Made by a program: the position numbers and the translations under genes
The notes under the pieces: generated by a model
What the model saw: only the letters and a program-made list of their open reading frames with translations
Told to the model about the DNA's origin: nothing
Database searches by the model: none
Assembly: GCF_021352225.1 (NCBI RefSeq)
Contig: NZ_JAAUVI010000003.1
Coordinates: 62,001-126,000, forward strand
From: Methylobacterium sp. C25
GTDB taxonomy: Bacteria; Pseudomonadota; Alphaproteobacteria; Rhizobiales; Beijerinckiaceae
Direction of reading: 5' to 3'
Length of the DNA stretch: 64,000 nucleotides
In this document: positions 31,161-41,977 of the stretch, in pieces
Numbering within the stretch: the stretch's first letter is position 1
Layout of the letters: every line of letters starts with the position of its first letter

Positions 31161-31940
31161 ATGAGCGCAGCCGGACCCTGGATCCGCACTTTCCTCTGCC
31201 GCAGCGACAATATCGGCGTGCTGATCCGCGATCCCGCGACCGGCGATTGCGCCGCAATCGACGTGCCGGAGGCCGCGCCCGTGCTCGCCGCGCTCGATGA
31301 GACCGGCTGGCGGCTGACCGACATCCTGGTGACGCATCGTCATGCCGATCACGTCGAAGGCATCCCTGAGGTCAAGGCGCGCACAGGCGCGAAGGTGACT
31401 GCGCCAGCCAAGGCCGGAGACGCCGTCCCGGACGTCGATCGGACGGTCGTCGAGGGCGATAGGGTGAGCGTGGGCCAATTGGAGGCTGAGGTCTGGGAAA
31501 CGCCGGGCCATTGCGCCGACCACGTCAGCTTCGTCTTTCGAGACGCGGGTGTGGCCTTCGCCGGGGACACGTTGTTCACACTCGGCTGCGGCCGGGTGAT
31601 GGAGGCCGAGCCCGCGACGCTCTGGCACTCCCTCGAACGCTTTCTCGCTCTGCCGGATGCGACCGAAGTCTACAGCGGCCACGACTATGTCCTCTCCAAC
31701 GCGCGGTTCGCCCTGGCCGCCGATCCCGACAATGCAGCGCTCAAGGAGCGCATGGCGGAGGCCGAACGCCTCAAGGCTCAGGATCGCTTCCTGATCCCAT
31801 CGACAATTGGCGCAGAGAAGGCCACCAACCCATTCCTGCGTGCCGGTGAGCCGACCCTCGCCCGTTCCGTCGATCTCGCGCCGGGCACGGATGCCGAAGC
31901 CGTCTTTACGGCGCTCAGAGCCTGGAAAAATCGGTTCTGA
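31161..31940 (+). CDS. gloB: hydroxyacylglutathione hydrolase (glyoxalase II)
   Basis: Metallo-beta-lactamase-fold thioesterase that hydrolyses S-lactoylglutathione to lactate and glutathione, completing methylglyoxal detoxification. The 259-aa product has the metal site THRHADH at residues 58-64, a second His in the ETPGHCADHVSF segment, the bridging Asp in FAGDTLF, and the C-terminal His in YSGHDY. The C-terminal helical domain with NPFLR is the glutathione-binding part typical of true glyoxalase II, which separates it from other MBL proteins. A glutathione synthetase gene lies elsewhere in the window. Confidence 0.93.
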   Translation: MSAAGPWIRTFLCRSDNIGVLIRDPATGDCAAIDVPEAAPVLAALDETGWRLTDILVTHRHADHVEGIPEVKARTGAKVTAPAKAGDAVPDVDRTVVEGDRVSVGQLEAEVWETPGHCADHVSFVFRDAGVAFAGDTLFTLGCGRVMEAEPATLWHSLERFLALPDATEVYSGHDYVLSNARFALAADPDNAALKERMAEAERLKAQDRFLIPSTIGAEKATNPFLRAGEPTLARSVDLAPGTDAEAVFTALRAWKNRF

Positions 31941-31988
31941 ACAGCACAGCGAACCGCCCCGCCGTCACCGGAACGCGATGAGCGACGC

Positions 31989-32375
31989 ATGATCTTTCCA
32001 GCGACCACGGCGTTCTTCGCCGGCCTGTTCGGCCTGCTCCATGTCGGCCTCACCGGCTGGGTCGTGGCAGGGCGCGTGCAGGATGGCGTGCTGCACGGCA
32101 GCGGCGGCGATCCGCTGTTGAAGCGCATTCGCTCACAGGGCAATTTCTCGGAGAACGTCCCCCTCGCACTTCTGCTCGTCGCATTCGCAGAAGCCAGGGG
32201 CACGGCGCACTGGATCGTCGAGGCCCTGCTCGTCGTGCTGCTCGCCGGGCGTCTTCTGCACCCCTACGGCATGTTCGCGGCTCCGGACTCGCCCCGGCAG
32301 TTCGCCTGCCGAGGCGGCGGCATTCTCTCGACCCTCCTTGTGATCCTGGTCTCGTCGATCCTGCTCTTGACCTGA
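31989..32375 (+). CDS. MAPEG family membrane protein
   Basis: A 128-aa integral membrane protein with four predicted helices (about 5-25, 52-66, 72-88 and 105-125). The MAPEG signature is visible as a polar loop with RIRSQGNFSENVPLALLL, where E/N/P residues form the glutathione-contact segment, and GRLLHPYGMF. Eukaryotic members are glutathione S-transferases or eicosanoid enzymes; bacterial ones are mostly uncharacterised. Position 48 bases after glyoxalase II suggests a shared transcript and a glutathione-linked detoxification role, which is inference. Confidence 0.88.
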   Translation: MIFPATTAFFAGLFGLLHVGLTGWVVAGRVQDGVLHGSGGDPLLKRIRSQGNFSENVPLALLLVAFAEARGTAHWIVEALLVVLLAGRLLHPYGMFAAPDSPRQFACRGGGILSTLLVILVSSILLLT

Positions 32376-32461
32376 CCGCCTCAGACGGTCTTTCGCTTGC
32401 CAAGCGCCGAGCCTTTGCGGAGGGTCGGCGGAGAGCAGAGGGGGCGCATCGGCGCGAGTCC

Positions 32462-33181
32462 ATGCCATCGGCGGTAAGTATCGAGGCGGCCGTCATGTCG
32501 CCGGACGATCCTGAACGGACGGAGGGTGCGGGCGCTCGTCCCGGACGCGCGACGCGTCTCAGCGGGCCGGCTGCGCGGGCGAGGCCGACGCCGGTCTCCA
32601 CCGATGCGCGGCTCCTCGCCATCGCCTCGGATCATCTCGCACGGCTCGGGCCGAAGGGCGTCACGGTGGTCGCAGTAGCAGCCGAAGCCGGCATGACCCA
32701 TGCGAACGTCTACCGGTATTTCCCCTCCAAGGACGCGCTGCTTGATGCCGTCGCCGGACGCTGGCTGCGCGACGTCGAGACCAACCTAGCCGGCATCGCC
32801 GACGCGCCCGACCCCGCCGAGGATAAGATCGAGCGCTTCCTCATCGCGCTCAGTCTGGCCCAACGTGAAGCACTCGCCGCAGAGCCGAACGTCTTCTCGG
32901 TCCATCTCGACGCCACGGTCGCGTCCCGCCCGATCGCCCGGCGGCATCGCGTCCGGCTGCGCACCCTGGTGGAACGGGTGGTCGAAGAAGGAATCGCCAG
33001 CGGCGCCTTCGTCGCGCGCGACCGGGAGCGAGCCATCGCCTGCATCTTCGATGCGAGCTATCGATTCACGCATCCGCTGGCGATCCAACAGGATGCCGAC
33101 GTGCCGCGCGACCTGCTGGAAGCAAGGCTCGGAGCCGTGATTCAGGCGATCCAGCGCATGCTGCGCTCGGGCGCGTTCTGA
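32462..33181 (+). CDS. TetR family transcriptional regulator
   Basis: A 239-aa one-component repressor-like protein. The helix-turn-helix is at about residues 66-87 (VTVVAVAAEAGMTHANVYRYFPSKDALLDAV), followed by an all-helical ligand domain. The N-terminal 45 residues are a charged, disordered-looking extension before the HTH; an internal ATG at 32495 is an alternative start. A nine-base-pair palindromic element 16 bases downstream (33197-33222) and the MAPEG/glyoxalase genes upstream are the nearest candidate targets, neither of which is proven. Confidence 0.87.
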   Translation: MPSAVSIEAAVMSPDDPERTEGAGARPGRATRLSGPAARARPTPVSTDARLLAIASDHLARLGPKGVTVVAVAAEAGMTHANVYRYFPSKDALLDAVAGRWLRDVETNLAGIADAPDPAEDKIERFLIALSLAQREALAAEPNVFSVHLDATVASRPIARRHRVRLRTLVERVVEEGIASGAFVARDRERAIACIFDASYRFTHPLAIQQDADVPRDLLEARLGAVIQAIQRMLRSGAF

Positions 33182-34450
<1,269 letters not shown>

Positions 34451-34521
34451 GCACCGGATCGAGTGGCGCCGAGAACGGTACCACTCGGCCGCCCGCCCCA
34501 TTGTCCGTCTGAGAGAATGCG

Positions 34522-35718
34522 ATGAACATCCACGAATACCAGGCCAAGGCGGTCCTCAAAGAGTTCGGCCTTCCGGTCTCCCGGGGCGTTGCGATCTTCA
34601 AGCCCGAGGAAGCCGAGGCGGCCGCCAAGGAACTCGGCGGCCCGGCCTGGGTGGTGAAGTCGCAGATTCATGCCGGCGGTCGCGGCAAGGGCACCTTCAA
34701 GGGTGCGCCCGAAGGTGCCAAGGGCGGTGTCCGCGTCACCAAGTCGATCGACGAGGTGAAGCAATATGCCGGCGAGATGCTCGGCGAGACCCTGGTCACC
34801 ATCCAGACCGGTCCGGCCGGCAAGCAGGTCAACCGCCTCTATATCGAGGAAGGCGCGGCCATCGCTGCAGAGTTCTACCTGTCGATGCTCGTCGACCGCG
34901 AGACCGGACAGGTCGCCTTCGTGGTGTCCACCGAAGGCGGCATGGATATCGAGACCGTCGCCCATGACACGCCTGAGAAGATCGTCACCTTCTCGGTCGA
35001 TCCGGCCACCGGCATCATGCCCCATCACGGCCGCGCCGTCGCCAAGGCACTGGGCCTCAGCGGCCCGCAGGCCAAGGAAGCCGGCGAACTCACCACCAAG
35101 CTCTACGCGGCCTTCACGGCCAAGGACATGAGCATGCTGGAGATCAACCCGCTGGTGCTCACCGGCGATGGCCACCTCAAGTGCCTGGACGCCAAGATCT
35201 CCTTCGATTCCAACGCGCTCTACCGGCATCCCGACATCGTCGCGCTGCGCGACGAGACCGAGGAGGATGCCAAGGAGATCGAGGCCTCCAAGTACGACCT
35301 CGCCTACATCGCGCTCGACGGCACGATCGGCTGCATGGTCAACGGCGCCGGCCTCGCCATGGCGACGCTCGACATCATCAAGCTCTACGGCGAGGAGCCC
35401 GCAAACTTCCTCGACGTCGGCGGCGGCGCTTCAGAGGAGAAGGTCACCGCGGCCTTCAAGATCATCACCGCCGATCCGCAGGTGAAGGGCATCCTCGTCA
35501 ACATCTTCGGCGGGATCATGAAGTGCGACGTCATCGCCCGCGGCGTGATCGCCGCGGTGAAGGCGGTCGGACTCGAAGTACCGCTCGTGGTGCGTCTCGA
35601 AGGCACCAACGTCGAGCAGGGCAAGGAGATCATCCGCACCTCGGGTCTCAACGTGATCCCTGCGGACGACCTCGACGACGCCGCTCAGAAAATCGTTGCC
35701 GCCGTGAAGAAGGGCTGA
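34522..35718 (+). CDS. sucC: succinyl-CoA synthetase beta subunit (ADP-forming)
   Basis: 398-aa subunit carrying the ATP-grasp domain (N-terminal part; [19 protein letters not shown] near 56-74) and a C-terminal flavodoxin-like domain with [11 protein letters not shown]. Forms a heterodimer or tetramer with SucD and makes nucleoside triphosphate from succinyl-CoA. In methylotrophs the related malyl-CoA synthetase (mtkA) is similar; the location next to mdh and sucA supports the succinyl enzyme here. It is followed by sucD after nine bases. Confidence 0.96.
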   Translation: MNIHEYQAKAVLKEFGLPVSRGVAIFKPEEAEAAAKELGGPAWVVKSQIHAGGRGKGTFKGAPEGAKGGVRVTKSIDEVKQYAGEMLGETLVTIQTGPAGKQVNRLYIEEGAAIAAEFYLSMLVDRETGQVAFVVSTEGGMDIETVAHDTPEKIVTFSVDPATGIMPHHGRAVAKALGLSGPQAKEAGELTTKLYAAFTAKDMSMLEINPLVLTGDGHLKCLDAKISFDSNALYRHPDIVALRDETEEDAKEIEASKYDLAYIALDGTIGCMVNGAGLAMATLDIIKLYGEEPANFLDVGGGASEEKVTAAFKIITADPQVKGILVNIFGGIMKCDVIARGVIAAVKAVGLEVPLVVRLEGTNVEQGKEIIRTSGLNVIPADDLDDAAQKIVAAVKKG

Positions 35719-35727
35719 GCCGAAACC

Positions 35728-36612
35728 ATGTCCATTCTGATCGACGCCAACACCAAGCTCATCTGTCAGGGCTTCACCGGCAAGAACGGCACGTTCCACT
35801 CGGAACAGGCCATCGCCTACGGGACGCAGATGGTCGGCGGCACCTCGCCAGGTAAGGGCGGCTCGAGCCATCTCGGCCTGCCGGTCTTCGACACGGTCGC
35901 CGAAGCCCGCGAGGCCACCGGCGCCGACGCCTCCGTCGTCTACGTGCCGCCGCCCGGCGCCGCCGACGCGATCTGCGAGGCCATCGCCGCCGAGATCCCG
36001 CTGATCGTCTGCATCACGGAAGGCATTCCAGTGCTCGACATGGTGCGCGTGAAGCGCGCCCTTGAAGGCTCGAAGTCACGCCTCATCGGCCCGAACTGCC
36101 CCGGCGTCGTCACGGCCGGCGAGTCCAAGATCGGCATCATGCCGGCCAACATCTTCAAGCCGGGCTCTGTCGGCATCGTCTCGCGCTCCGGCACACTGAC
36201 CTATGAGGCCGTGTTCCAGACCACGACCGCTGGCCTCGGCCAGACCACGGCCGTCGGCATCGGCGGCGACCCGGTCAAGGGCACCGAGTTCATCGACATG
36301 CTGGAGCTGTTCCTTGCCGATCCGAAGACCGAGTCGATCGTGATGATCGGCGAGATCGGCGGCTCGGCCGAAGAGGACGCTGCGCAGTTCCTTGCCGACG
36401 AGGCGAAGAAGGGCCGCAAGAAGCCGATGGTCGGCTTCATCGCAGGCCGCACGGCGCCTCCGGGCCGCCGCATGGGCCATGCCGGCGCGATAATCTCGGG
36501 CGGCAAGGGCGGCGCCGAGGACAAGATCGCCGCGATGGAGCGGGCCGGCATCCGTGTCTCGCCCTCGCCGGCGCGTCTCGGTTCGACGCTCGTCGAGGTG
36601 TTGAAGGGCTGA
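35728..36612 (+). CDS. sucD: succinyl-CoA synthetase alpha subunit
   Basis: 294-aa partner of SucC. CoA-binding Rossmann domain at the N-terminus ([19 protein letters not shown]) and the phosphohistidine loop GHAGAI with His251 near the C-terminus, which shuttles the phosphoryl group between succinyl phosphate and ADP. Complete and colinear with sucC. The 130-base gap to sucA contains a stable stem-loop. Confidence 0.97.
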   Translation: MSILIDANTKLICQGFTGKNGTFHSEQAIAYGTQMVGGTSPGKGGSSHLGLPVFDTVAEAREATGADASVVYVPPPGAADAICEAIAAEIPLIVCITEGIPVLDMVRVKRALEGSKSRLIGPNCPGVVTAGESKIGIMPANIFKPGSVGIVSRSGTLTYEAVFQTTTAGLGQTTAVGIGGDPVKGTEFIDMLELFLADPKTESIVMIGEIGGSAEEDAAQFLADEAKKGRKKPMVGFIAGRTAPPGRRMGHAGAIISGGKGGAEDKIAAMERAGIRVSPSPARLGSTLVEVLKG

Positions 36613-36667
36613 CCTCGACCTGCGCGCCTGGGTTGCAGCGCGCGCAGCCACCGAATGCCCATCTAGG

Positions 36668-36695
36668 AGACCGGGGTTGAGGGCATCCCCGGTCT
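36668..36695 (+). other. stem-loop in sucD-sucA intergenic region
   Basis: Perfect nine-base arms AGACCGGGG (36668-36676) and CCCCGGTCT (36687-36695) with a ten-base loop, 47 bases before sucA. No T-run. It may protect or process the mRNA or attenuate transcription between the two enzyme sets. Confidence 0.5.
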
Positions 36696-36742
36696 GGGAG
36701 AAAGGCGGCCGCACCGGCGGTCGAGTTTGAGGATACCAAGCG

Positions 36743-39733
36743 ATGGCACGCCAGGACGCGAACGACGCCTTCCTCGAAACCTCGTTCCTCTACGGCGGCA
36801 ACGCCGCATATATCGAGGAACTCCAGGCCGCCTACGCCCGCGACCCCAACTCGGTCGATCCAGAGTGGCAGCGCTTCTTCAAGGAGCTCGGCGAGGAGAA
36901 CGCCCTCGTCGAGAAGAGCGCGGCCGGCGCCTCCTGGGAGAAGCCGCACTGGCCGGTCCCGGCGAACGGCGAACTCGTCTCCGCGTTGGACGGTGACTGG
37001 AGCAGCCTCGAAAAGGTCGTCGGCGAGAAGATCCAGGCCAAGGCCGGCAAACCCGTCGATGGAACCGGCAAGGGTGCCGACATCGTCGCCAAGACTGGCG
37101 TCTCCGTCGAGCAGGCCACCAAGGATTCCGTGCGCGCGATCATGCTGATCCGCGCCTACCGCATGCGCGGCCATCTTCACGCCAAGATCGACCCGCTCGG
37201 CCTGACCAAGCGCGGCGACCACGAGGAGCTGCATCCTCAGCATTACGGCTTCAAGGAAGAGTCCGACTGGGACCGCCCGATCTTCCTCGACAACGTGCTC
37301 GGAATGGAATTCTCGACGATCCGGGAGATCGTCGAAATCCTGGAACGGACCTACTGCCAGACGCTCGGCGTCGAGTTCATGCACATCTCCGATCCGGAGG
37401 AGAAGGCGTGGCTCCAGGAGCGCATCGAGGGCAAGGACAAGGAGATCTCCTTCACTCCCGAGGGCCGCCGCGCGATCCTGAACAAGCTGATCGAGGCCGA
37501 AGGCTTCGAGAAGTTCCTGGATACCAAATACACCGGCACGAAGCGCTTCGGTCTCGACGGCGGCGAGTCGATGGTTCCGGCGCTGGAGCAGATCATCAAG
37601 CGCGGCGGCGCGCTCGGCGTCGAGGAGATCGTGCTCGGCATGGCCCATCGCGGCCGGCTGAACGTGCTCACCAATGTGATGGCCAAGCCCTTCCGGGCTG
37701 TGTTCAACGAGTTCAAGGGCGGCTCGGCCAACCCCGCCGAGGTCGAGGGCTCGGGCGACGTGAAGTACCATCTCGGTGCTTCTTCCGATCGCGCCTTCGA
37801 CGACAATCACGTCCACTTGTCGCTGACCGCCAATCCCTCGCACCTGGAGATCGTCGATCCGGTCGTGCTCGGGAAGGTCCGCGCCAAGCAGGACCAGCTC
37901 GCCAAGCCGAATGTCGAGCGCCGCAAGGTGCTGCCGCTGCTGATCCACGGCGATGCCGCCTTCGCCGGCCAGGGCGTGGTGGCGGAATGCCTCGGCCTGT
38001 CGGGCCTGAAGGGTCACCGCACCGGCGGCTCGGTCCACTTCATCATCAACAACCAGATCGGCTTCACCACCGATCCGCGCTTCTCGCGCTCCTCGCCCTA
38101 TCCGTCCGACGTGGCGAAGATGGTCGAAGCGCCGATCTTCCACTGCAACGGCGACGATCCGGAAGCGGTCACCTTCGCCGCGAAGGTCGCGACCGAGTAC
38201 CGCCAGAAGTTCGGCAAGCCGGTCGTCGTCGACATGCTGTGCTACCGCCGTTTCGGTCACAACGAGGGTGACGAGCCGGCCTTCACGCAGCCGAAGATGT
38301 ACCAGCTGATCCGCAAGCACCCGACGGCGCTGGAGACCTACGGCAAGAAGTTGGTCGAGCAGGGCGACCTCACCCAGGAGCAGCTCGACGCGCGCAAGGC
38401 CGAGTTCCGCACGATGCTCGACAACGAGCTCGAGGTGGCCGGCAGCTACAAGGCCAATAAGGCCGACTGGCTCGACGGGCGCTGGTCAGGCTTCAAGGCC
38501 GTCCGCGAGGACGTCGACGATCCCCGCCGAGGTCAGACCGGCGTGTCGGAGGCGACCCTGCGCGAGATCGCGCAGAAGATCACCACGCCACCGCCCGGTT
38601 TCCATCTGCACCGCACGATCCAGCGCTTCTTCGACAACCGTGCCAAGGCGGTCGAGTCCGGCACCGGCATCGATTGGGCGACCGCCGAGGCACTCGCCTT
38701 CGGCTCGATCCTCATCGAGGGCAATCGCGTGCGGCTCTCGGGCCAGGACGTCGAGCGCGGCACCTTCTCGCAGCGCCATTGCGTCGTGATCGATCAGGAG
38801 AACGAGCAGCGCTACACGCCGCTCAACTCGGTCAAGGAAGGCCAGGCCCGCATCGAGGTCATCAACTCGATGCTGTCCGAGGAGGCCGTGCTCGGCTTCG
38901 AATACGGCTACTCGGCCGCCGAGCCGAACGCCCTGGTGCTGTGGGAGGCGCAGTTCGGCGACTTCGCCAACGGCGCGCAGGTGGTGATCGACCAGTTCAT
39001 CTCGTCCGGCGAGCGCAAGTGGCTGCGCATGTCCGGCCTCGTGATGCTGCTGCCGCACGGCTACGAGGGCCAGGGGCCAGAGCACTCCTCCGCACGCCTG
39101 GAGCGCTACCTGCAGATGTGCGCCGAGGACAACATGCAGGTTGCAAACTGCACGACGCCCTCGAACTACTTCCACATCCTGCGCCGGCAGCTGAAGCGCG
39201 ACTTCCGCAAGCCGCTGATCCTGATGACGCCGAAGTCGCTGCTGCGTCACAAGCGCGCCGTGTCGCGGCTCGCTGAGATCTCCGAGGATTCGACCTTCCA
39301 CCGCGTGCTTTGGGACGATGCCGAGCACGACGATGGCGGCATCAAGCTCGCCAAGGACGACAAGATCCGGCGCGTCGTGCTCTGCTCGGGCAAGGTCTAT
39401 TACGACCTGTACGAGGAACGTGAGAAGCGCGGCATCAACGACGTCTACATCATGCGCGTCGAGCAGCTCTATCCGTTCCCGCTGAAAGCGCTCGCCAACG
39501 AGATGAGCCGCTTCCGCAACGCGGAGGTCGTCTGGTGTCAGGAAGAGCCCAAGAACATGGGCGCGTGGGCCTTCGTCGACGACTATCTCGAATGGGTACT
39601 CGGCCAGGCCGGCTCCTCCGTGAAGCGCGCACGCTATGTCGGCCGTCCGGCCTCGGCCTCCACGGCGGTCGGCCTGATGTCGAAGCACGTCGCGCAGCTC
39701 CAGGCCTTCCTCAACGAGGCCCTGACGGTCTGA
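36743..39733 (+). CDS. sucA: 2-oxoglutarate dehydrogenase E1 component
   Basis: Thiamine diphosphate-dependent decarboxylase subunit of the 2-oxoglutarate dehydrogenase complex, 996 aa. The N-terminal E2-binding segment has the typical FLYGGNAAYIEELQAAYARDP opening, the catalytic domain GMAHRGRLNVL around residue 302, and the ThDP site contains HGDAAFAGQGVV, followed by IINNQIGFTTDP. C-terminal domain with VWCQEEPKNMGAW and RYVGRPASASTA. Full length and intact. Two- to three-hundred-residue minus-strand frames over this gene are shadows of its codon bias. Confidence 0.98.
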   Translation: MARQDANDAFLETSFLYGGNAAYIEELQAAYARDPNSVDPEWQRFFKELGEENALVEKSAAGASWEKPHWPVPANGELVSALDGDWSSLEKVVGEKIQAKAGKPVDGTGKGADIVAKTGVSVEQATKDSVRAIMLIRAYRMRGHLHAKIDPLGLTKRGDHEELHPQHYGFKEESDWDRPIFLDNVLGMEFSTIREIVEILERTYCQTLGVEFMHISDPEEKAWLQERIEGKDKEISFTPEGRRAILNKLIEAEGFEKFLDTKYTGTKRFGLDGGESMVPALEQIIKRGGALGVEEIVLGMAHRGRLNVLTNVMAKPFRAVFNEFKGGSANPAEVEGSGDVKYHLGASSDRAFDDNHVHLSLTANPSHLEIVDPVVLGKVRAKQDQLAKPNVERRKVLPLLIHGDAAFAGQGVVAECLGLSGLKGHRTGGSVHFIINNQIGFTTDPRFSRSSPYPSDVAKMVEAPIFHCNGDDPEAVTFAAKVATEYRQKFGKPVVVDMLCYRRFGHNEGDEPAFTQPKMYQLIRKHPTALETYGKKLVEQGDLTQEQLDARKAEFRTMLDNELEVAGSYKANKADWLDGRWSGFKAVREDVDDPRRGQTGVSEATLREIAQKITTPPPGFHLHRTIQRFFDNRAKAVESGTGIDWATAEALAFGSILIEGNRVRLSGQDVERGTFSQRHCVVIDQENEQRYTPLNSVKEGQARIEVINSMLSEEAVLGFEYGYSAAEPNALVLWEAQFGDFANGAQVVIDQFISSGERKWLRMSGLVMLLPHGYEGQGPEHSSARLERYLQMCAEDNMQVANCTTPSNYFHILRRQLKRDFRKPLILMTPKSLLRHKRAVSRLAEISEDSTFHRVLWDDAEHDDGGIKLAKDDKIRRVVLCSGKVYYDLYEEREKRGINDVYIMRVEQLYPFPLKALANEMSRFRNAEVVWCQEEPKNMGAWAFVDDYLEWVLGQAGSSVKRARYVGRPASASTAVGLMSKHVAQLQAFLNEALTV

Positions 39734-39743
39734 CGATCCCTTC

Positions 39744-39767
39744 AGGGGCCGACCGCCCGCGGCCCCT
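39744..39767 (+). terminator. stem-loop between sucA and sucB
   Basis: AGGGGCCG (39744-39751) pairs with CGGCCCCT (39760-39767), followed by TTGAAACG. Located ten bases after the sucA stop. A partial terminator or mRNA-stability element is plausible. Confidence 0.45.
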
Positions 39768-39796
39768 TTGAAACGAAACGCTGGAAGACGAACGAC

Positions 39797-41068
39797 ATGG
39801 CCACCGACATCCTCGTCCCGACGCTCGGCGAATCCGTCTCCGAGGCCACGATCGGCCGCTGGTTCAAGAAGCCCGGCGACACCGTCGCCGCCGACGAGCC
39901 GCTGGTGGAACTCGAGACCGACAAGGTCACCCTCGAGGTCAACGCTCCGGCCGCCGGCGAGCTCGGCGAGATCCTGGTCAAGGACGGCGAGACGGTTGAG
40001 CCCGGCGCTCTGCTCGGCTCGATCGTCGAGTCGGGCGCGGCCGGCGCCAAGAAGCCGGCAGCCGCCAAGAGTGCCGAGAAGTCCGAGCAGAAGGCGGAAA
40101 GCCGTTCCGAGGAGCCCGCGAAGGCGGCCAGGGAGCCTGCCAAATCCGAGGCCGGCGGCCGTTCCGCCGACGAGAGCGGACCGGCGGTGGCCAGGCTCGC
40201 TCGCGAGACCGGGATCGACCCGTCCACACTGAACGGCAGCGGCAAGGATGGCCGTGTCACCAAGGGCGACATGTTGGCTGCGAAGGATGGCAGATCGGCT
40301 CCCTCCGCTCCGGCTCAGGAAGCACGCCCGCCCGCACCGCCGCGCGCTCCATCGGCGCCGGACGATGCAGCACGCGAAGAACGCGTGAAGATGACGAAGC
40401 TGCGCCAGACCATCGCGCGGCGTCTCAAGAGCGCGCAAGACACTGCTGCGATGCTGACCACGTTCAACGACGTGGACATGGGCGCCGTGATGGCGATGCG
40501 CTCGCAGTACAAGGATATTTTCGAGAAGAAGCACGGCACGAAGCTCGGCTTCATGGGCTTCTTCACAAAGGCGGTGATCGGCGCCCTCAAGGACGTGCCA
40601 GCCGTCAATGCCGAGATCGACGGCACCGACCTCGTGTACAAGAACTACTACCACATCGGCATCGCGGTCGGGACCGATAAGGGCCTCGTCGTGCCGGTGG
40701 TGCGCGATGCCGACGACCTATCGATCGCCGGGATCGAGAAGAAGATCGCCGGCTTCGGCAAGAAGGCCCGCGACGGCAAGCTCTCCATCGAGGAGATGCA
40801 GGGCGGCACCTTCACGATCACCAATGGCGGCATCTACGGCTCGCTGATGTCGACGCCGATCCTCAACGCCCCGCAATCGGGCATCTTGGGCATGCACCGC
40901 ATCGAGGAGCGCCCCGTCGTGCGTGGCGGAAAAATCGAGGCGCGGCCGATGATGTATCTCGCCCTGTCCTACGATCACCGCATCGTCGATGGGAAGGAGG
41001 CCGTGACCTTCCTCGTTCGGGTCAAGGAAGCCCTGGAGGATCCGGCCCGTCTCGTTCTGGACCTTTGA
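39797..41068 (+). CDS. sucB: dihydrolipoyllysine succinyltransferase (E2)
   Basis: Core of the 2-oxoglutarate dehydrogenase complex, 423 aa. One lipoyl domain at 1-80 with the lipoylated Lys43 in [11 protein letters not shown], an Ala/Lys/Glu-rich linker, a peripheral-subunit-binding domain at about 132-160 ([27 protein letters not shown]), a second linker, and a catalytic domain from about 195 with the active-site pair His394 and Asp398 in YDHRIVDG. The single-lipoyl layout is typical of succinyltransferases. Confidence 0.97.
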   Translation: MATDILVPTLGESVSEATIGRWFKKPGDTVAADEPLVELETDKVTLEVNAPAAGELGEILVKDGETVEPGALLGSIVESGAAGAKKPAAAKSAEKSEQKAESRSEEPAKAAREPAKSEAGGRSADESGPAVARLARETGIDPSTLNGSGKDGRVTKGDMLAAKDGRSAPSAPAQEARPPAPPRAPSAPDDAAREERVKMTKLRQTIARRLKSAQDTAAMLTTFNDVDMGAVMAMRSQYKDIFEKKHGTKLGFMGFFTKAVIGALKDVPAVNAEIDGTDLVYKNYYHIGIAVGTDKGLVVPVVRDADDLSIAGIEKKIAGFGKKARDGKLSIEEMQGGTFTITNGGIYGSLMSTPILNAPQSGILGMHRIEERPVVRGGKIEARPMMYLALSYDHRIVDGKEAVTFLVRVKEALEDPARLVLDL

Positions 41069-41091
41069 GGCTAGCTAATTCTGCCTGAGCC

Positions 41092-41919
41092 ATGCCCGCC
41101 TTCGGCCGCCTCGTCGGCATTGCCCTCCTCGTCGCGATCCTGATCAGCGGCGCGTTGGCAGTGCTGGTGGCCATGGCGAGCAAACAGGACGGACGTCCAC
41201 TGGCCGCTCTCGACCCTCCCTCTGACAAGCCCACAAAGCATGTCGATTTGACCGAGGGCGACGAGAACCTGGCTCTGACTGCCTTGTCCGAGGCCGAACT
41301 GGGTGAGCGCGGCGTGACCCGACATAAGCTCGGCGACCTCGACGTGCCAAACGGAGCCATCGTCGCGGCCGATCCTGCGGTTCAGCCGGAGCGGCCGGCC
41401 TTCGCCCGCACGGTGACGCCGGGCCGCTACGCGCTGACGATCTACAAGGCGCAGGAGAGGGTCGCGATGGCCGAGCTACGCTTCGCGCCGGGCACGCCGA
41501 CCCGCTGGCAGATTGCGATCGTCCCGGGCCAGGATGCGAGCACGCTGAAGGACCACGAGATCTTCGGCTATCCGGTCGATGCAGGCCTTGGCTGTTTCAT
41601 GGACGTGAAGGGCCGCGACGCCTTCCTCAAGCAGGATGCCCAGGAACAGGCGCGCCTTGGCTCGAAATACGTGTCGAGTTACGAGGACGTCATCGCGGGA
41701 CCGCTGGACGCGAACGGTGGCAATGAAGTCATGCTGCAGCCGTTGCCTGACGAGCCCGCCAACATCGCCATCTTCCAGAGTGGCTGGGGCGATGGGTTCT
41801 ATGCCTCTTACTGGGGCTTGGACGATGCAGGAACGCCGCTGCTGCTCGTGACCGATTTCGGAGTGATCGAGAAGGGCGACGGCCGCGCCCACGCCCACGA
41901 CACGCCCGCCAAGCCCTGA
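41092..41919 (+). CDS. DUF4241 protein with N-terminal membrane anchor
   Basis: A 275-aa protein between sucB and lpdA. The first 30 residues ([24 protein letters not shown]) form a transmembrane helix or uncleaved signal. The rest looks like DUF4241: [12 protein letters not shown], a WQIA segment, [13 protein letters not shown], and the closing [18 protein letters not shown]. No characterised activity is attached to this family. Spacing is 23 bases after sucB and 58 before lpdA, so it sits firmly inside the operon although it is not a complex subunit in other bacteria. The function is unknown; membrane attachment is the only inference I can draw. Confidence 0.75.
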   Translation: MPAFGRLVGIALLVAILISGALAVLVAMASKQDGRPLAALDPPSDKPTKHVDLTEGDENLALTALSEAELGERGVTRHKLGDLDVPNGAIVAADPAVQPERPAFARTVTPGRYALTIYKAQERVAMAELRFAPGTPTRWQIAIVPGQDASTLKDHEIFGYPVDAGLGCFMDVKGRDAFLKQDAQEQARLGSKYVSSYEDVIAGPLDANGGNEVMLQPLPDEPANIAIFQSGWGDGFYASYWGLDDAGTPLLLVTDFGVIEKGDGRAHAHDTPAKP

Positions 41920-41977
41920 AAGACTTCCGGGCTCGCCCCGGACACGACACCAGACGGAACCGAGGAATACGGACTTC

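Noticed and set aside
36437..38320. Long minus-strand open frame of 627 codons over sucD/sucA
   Set aside because: It mirrors the codon bias of the plus-strand genes; composition is Leu/Asp/Arg/Val-rich without any domain, and sucA is certain.
38486..40654. Minus-strand open frame of 722 codons over sucA/sucB
   Set aside because: Spans two certain genes and their intergenic hairpin; typical high-GC shadow.
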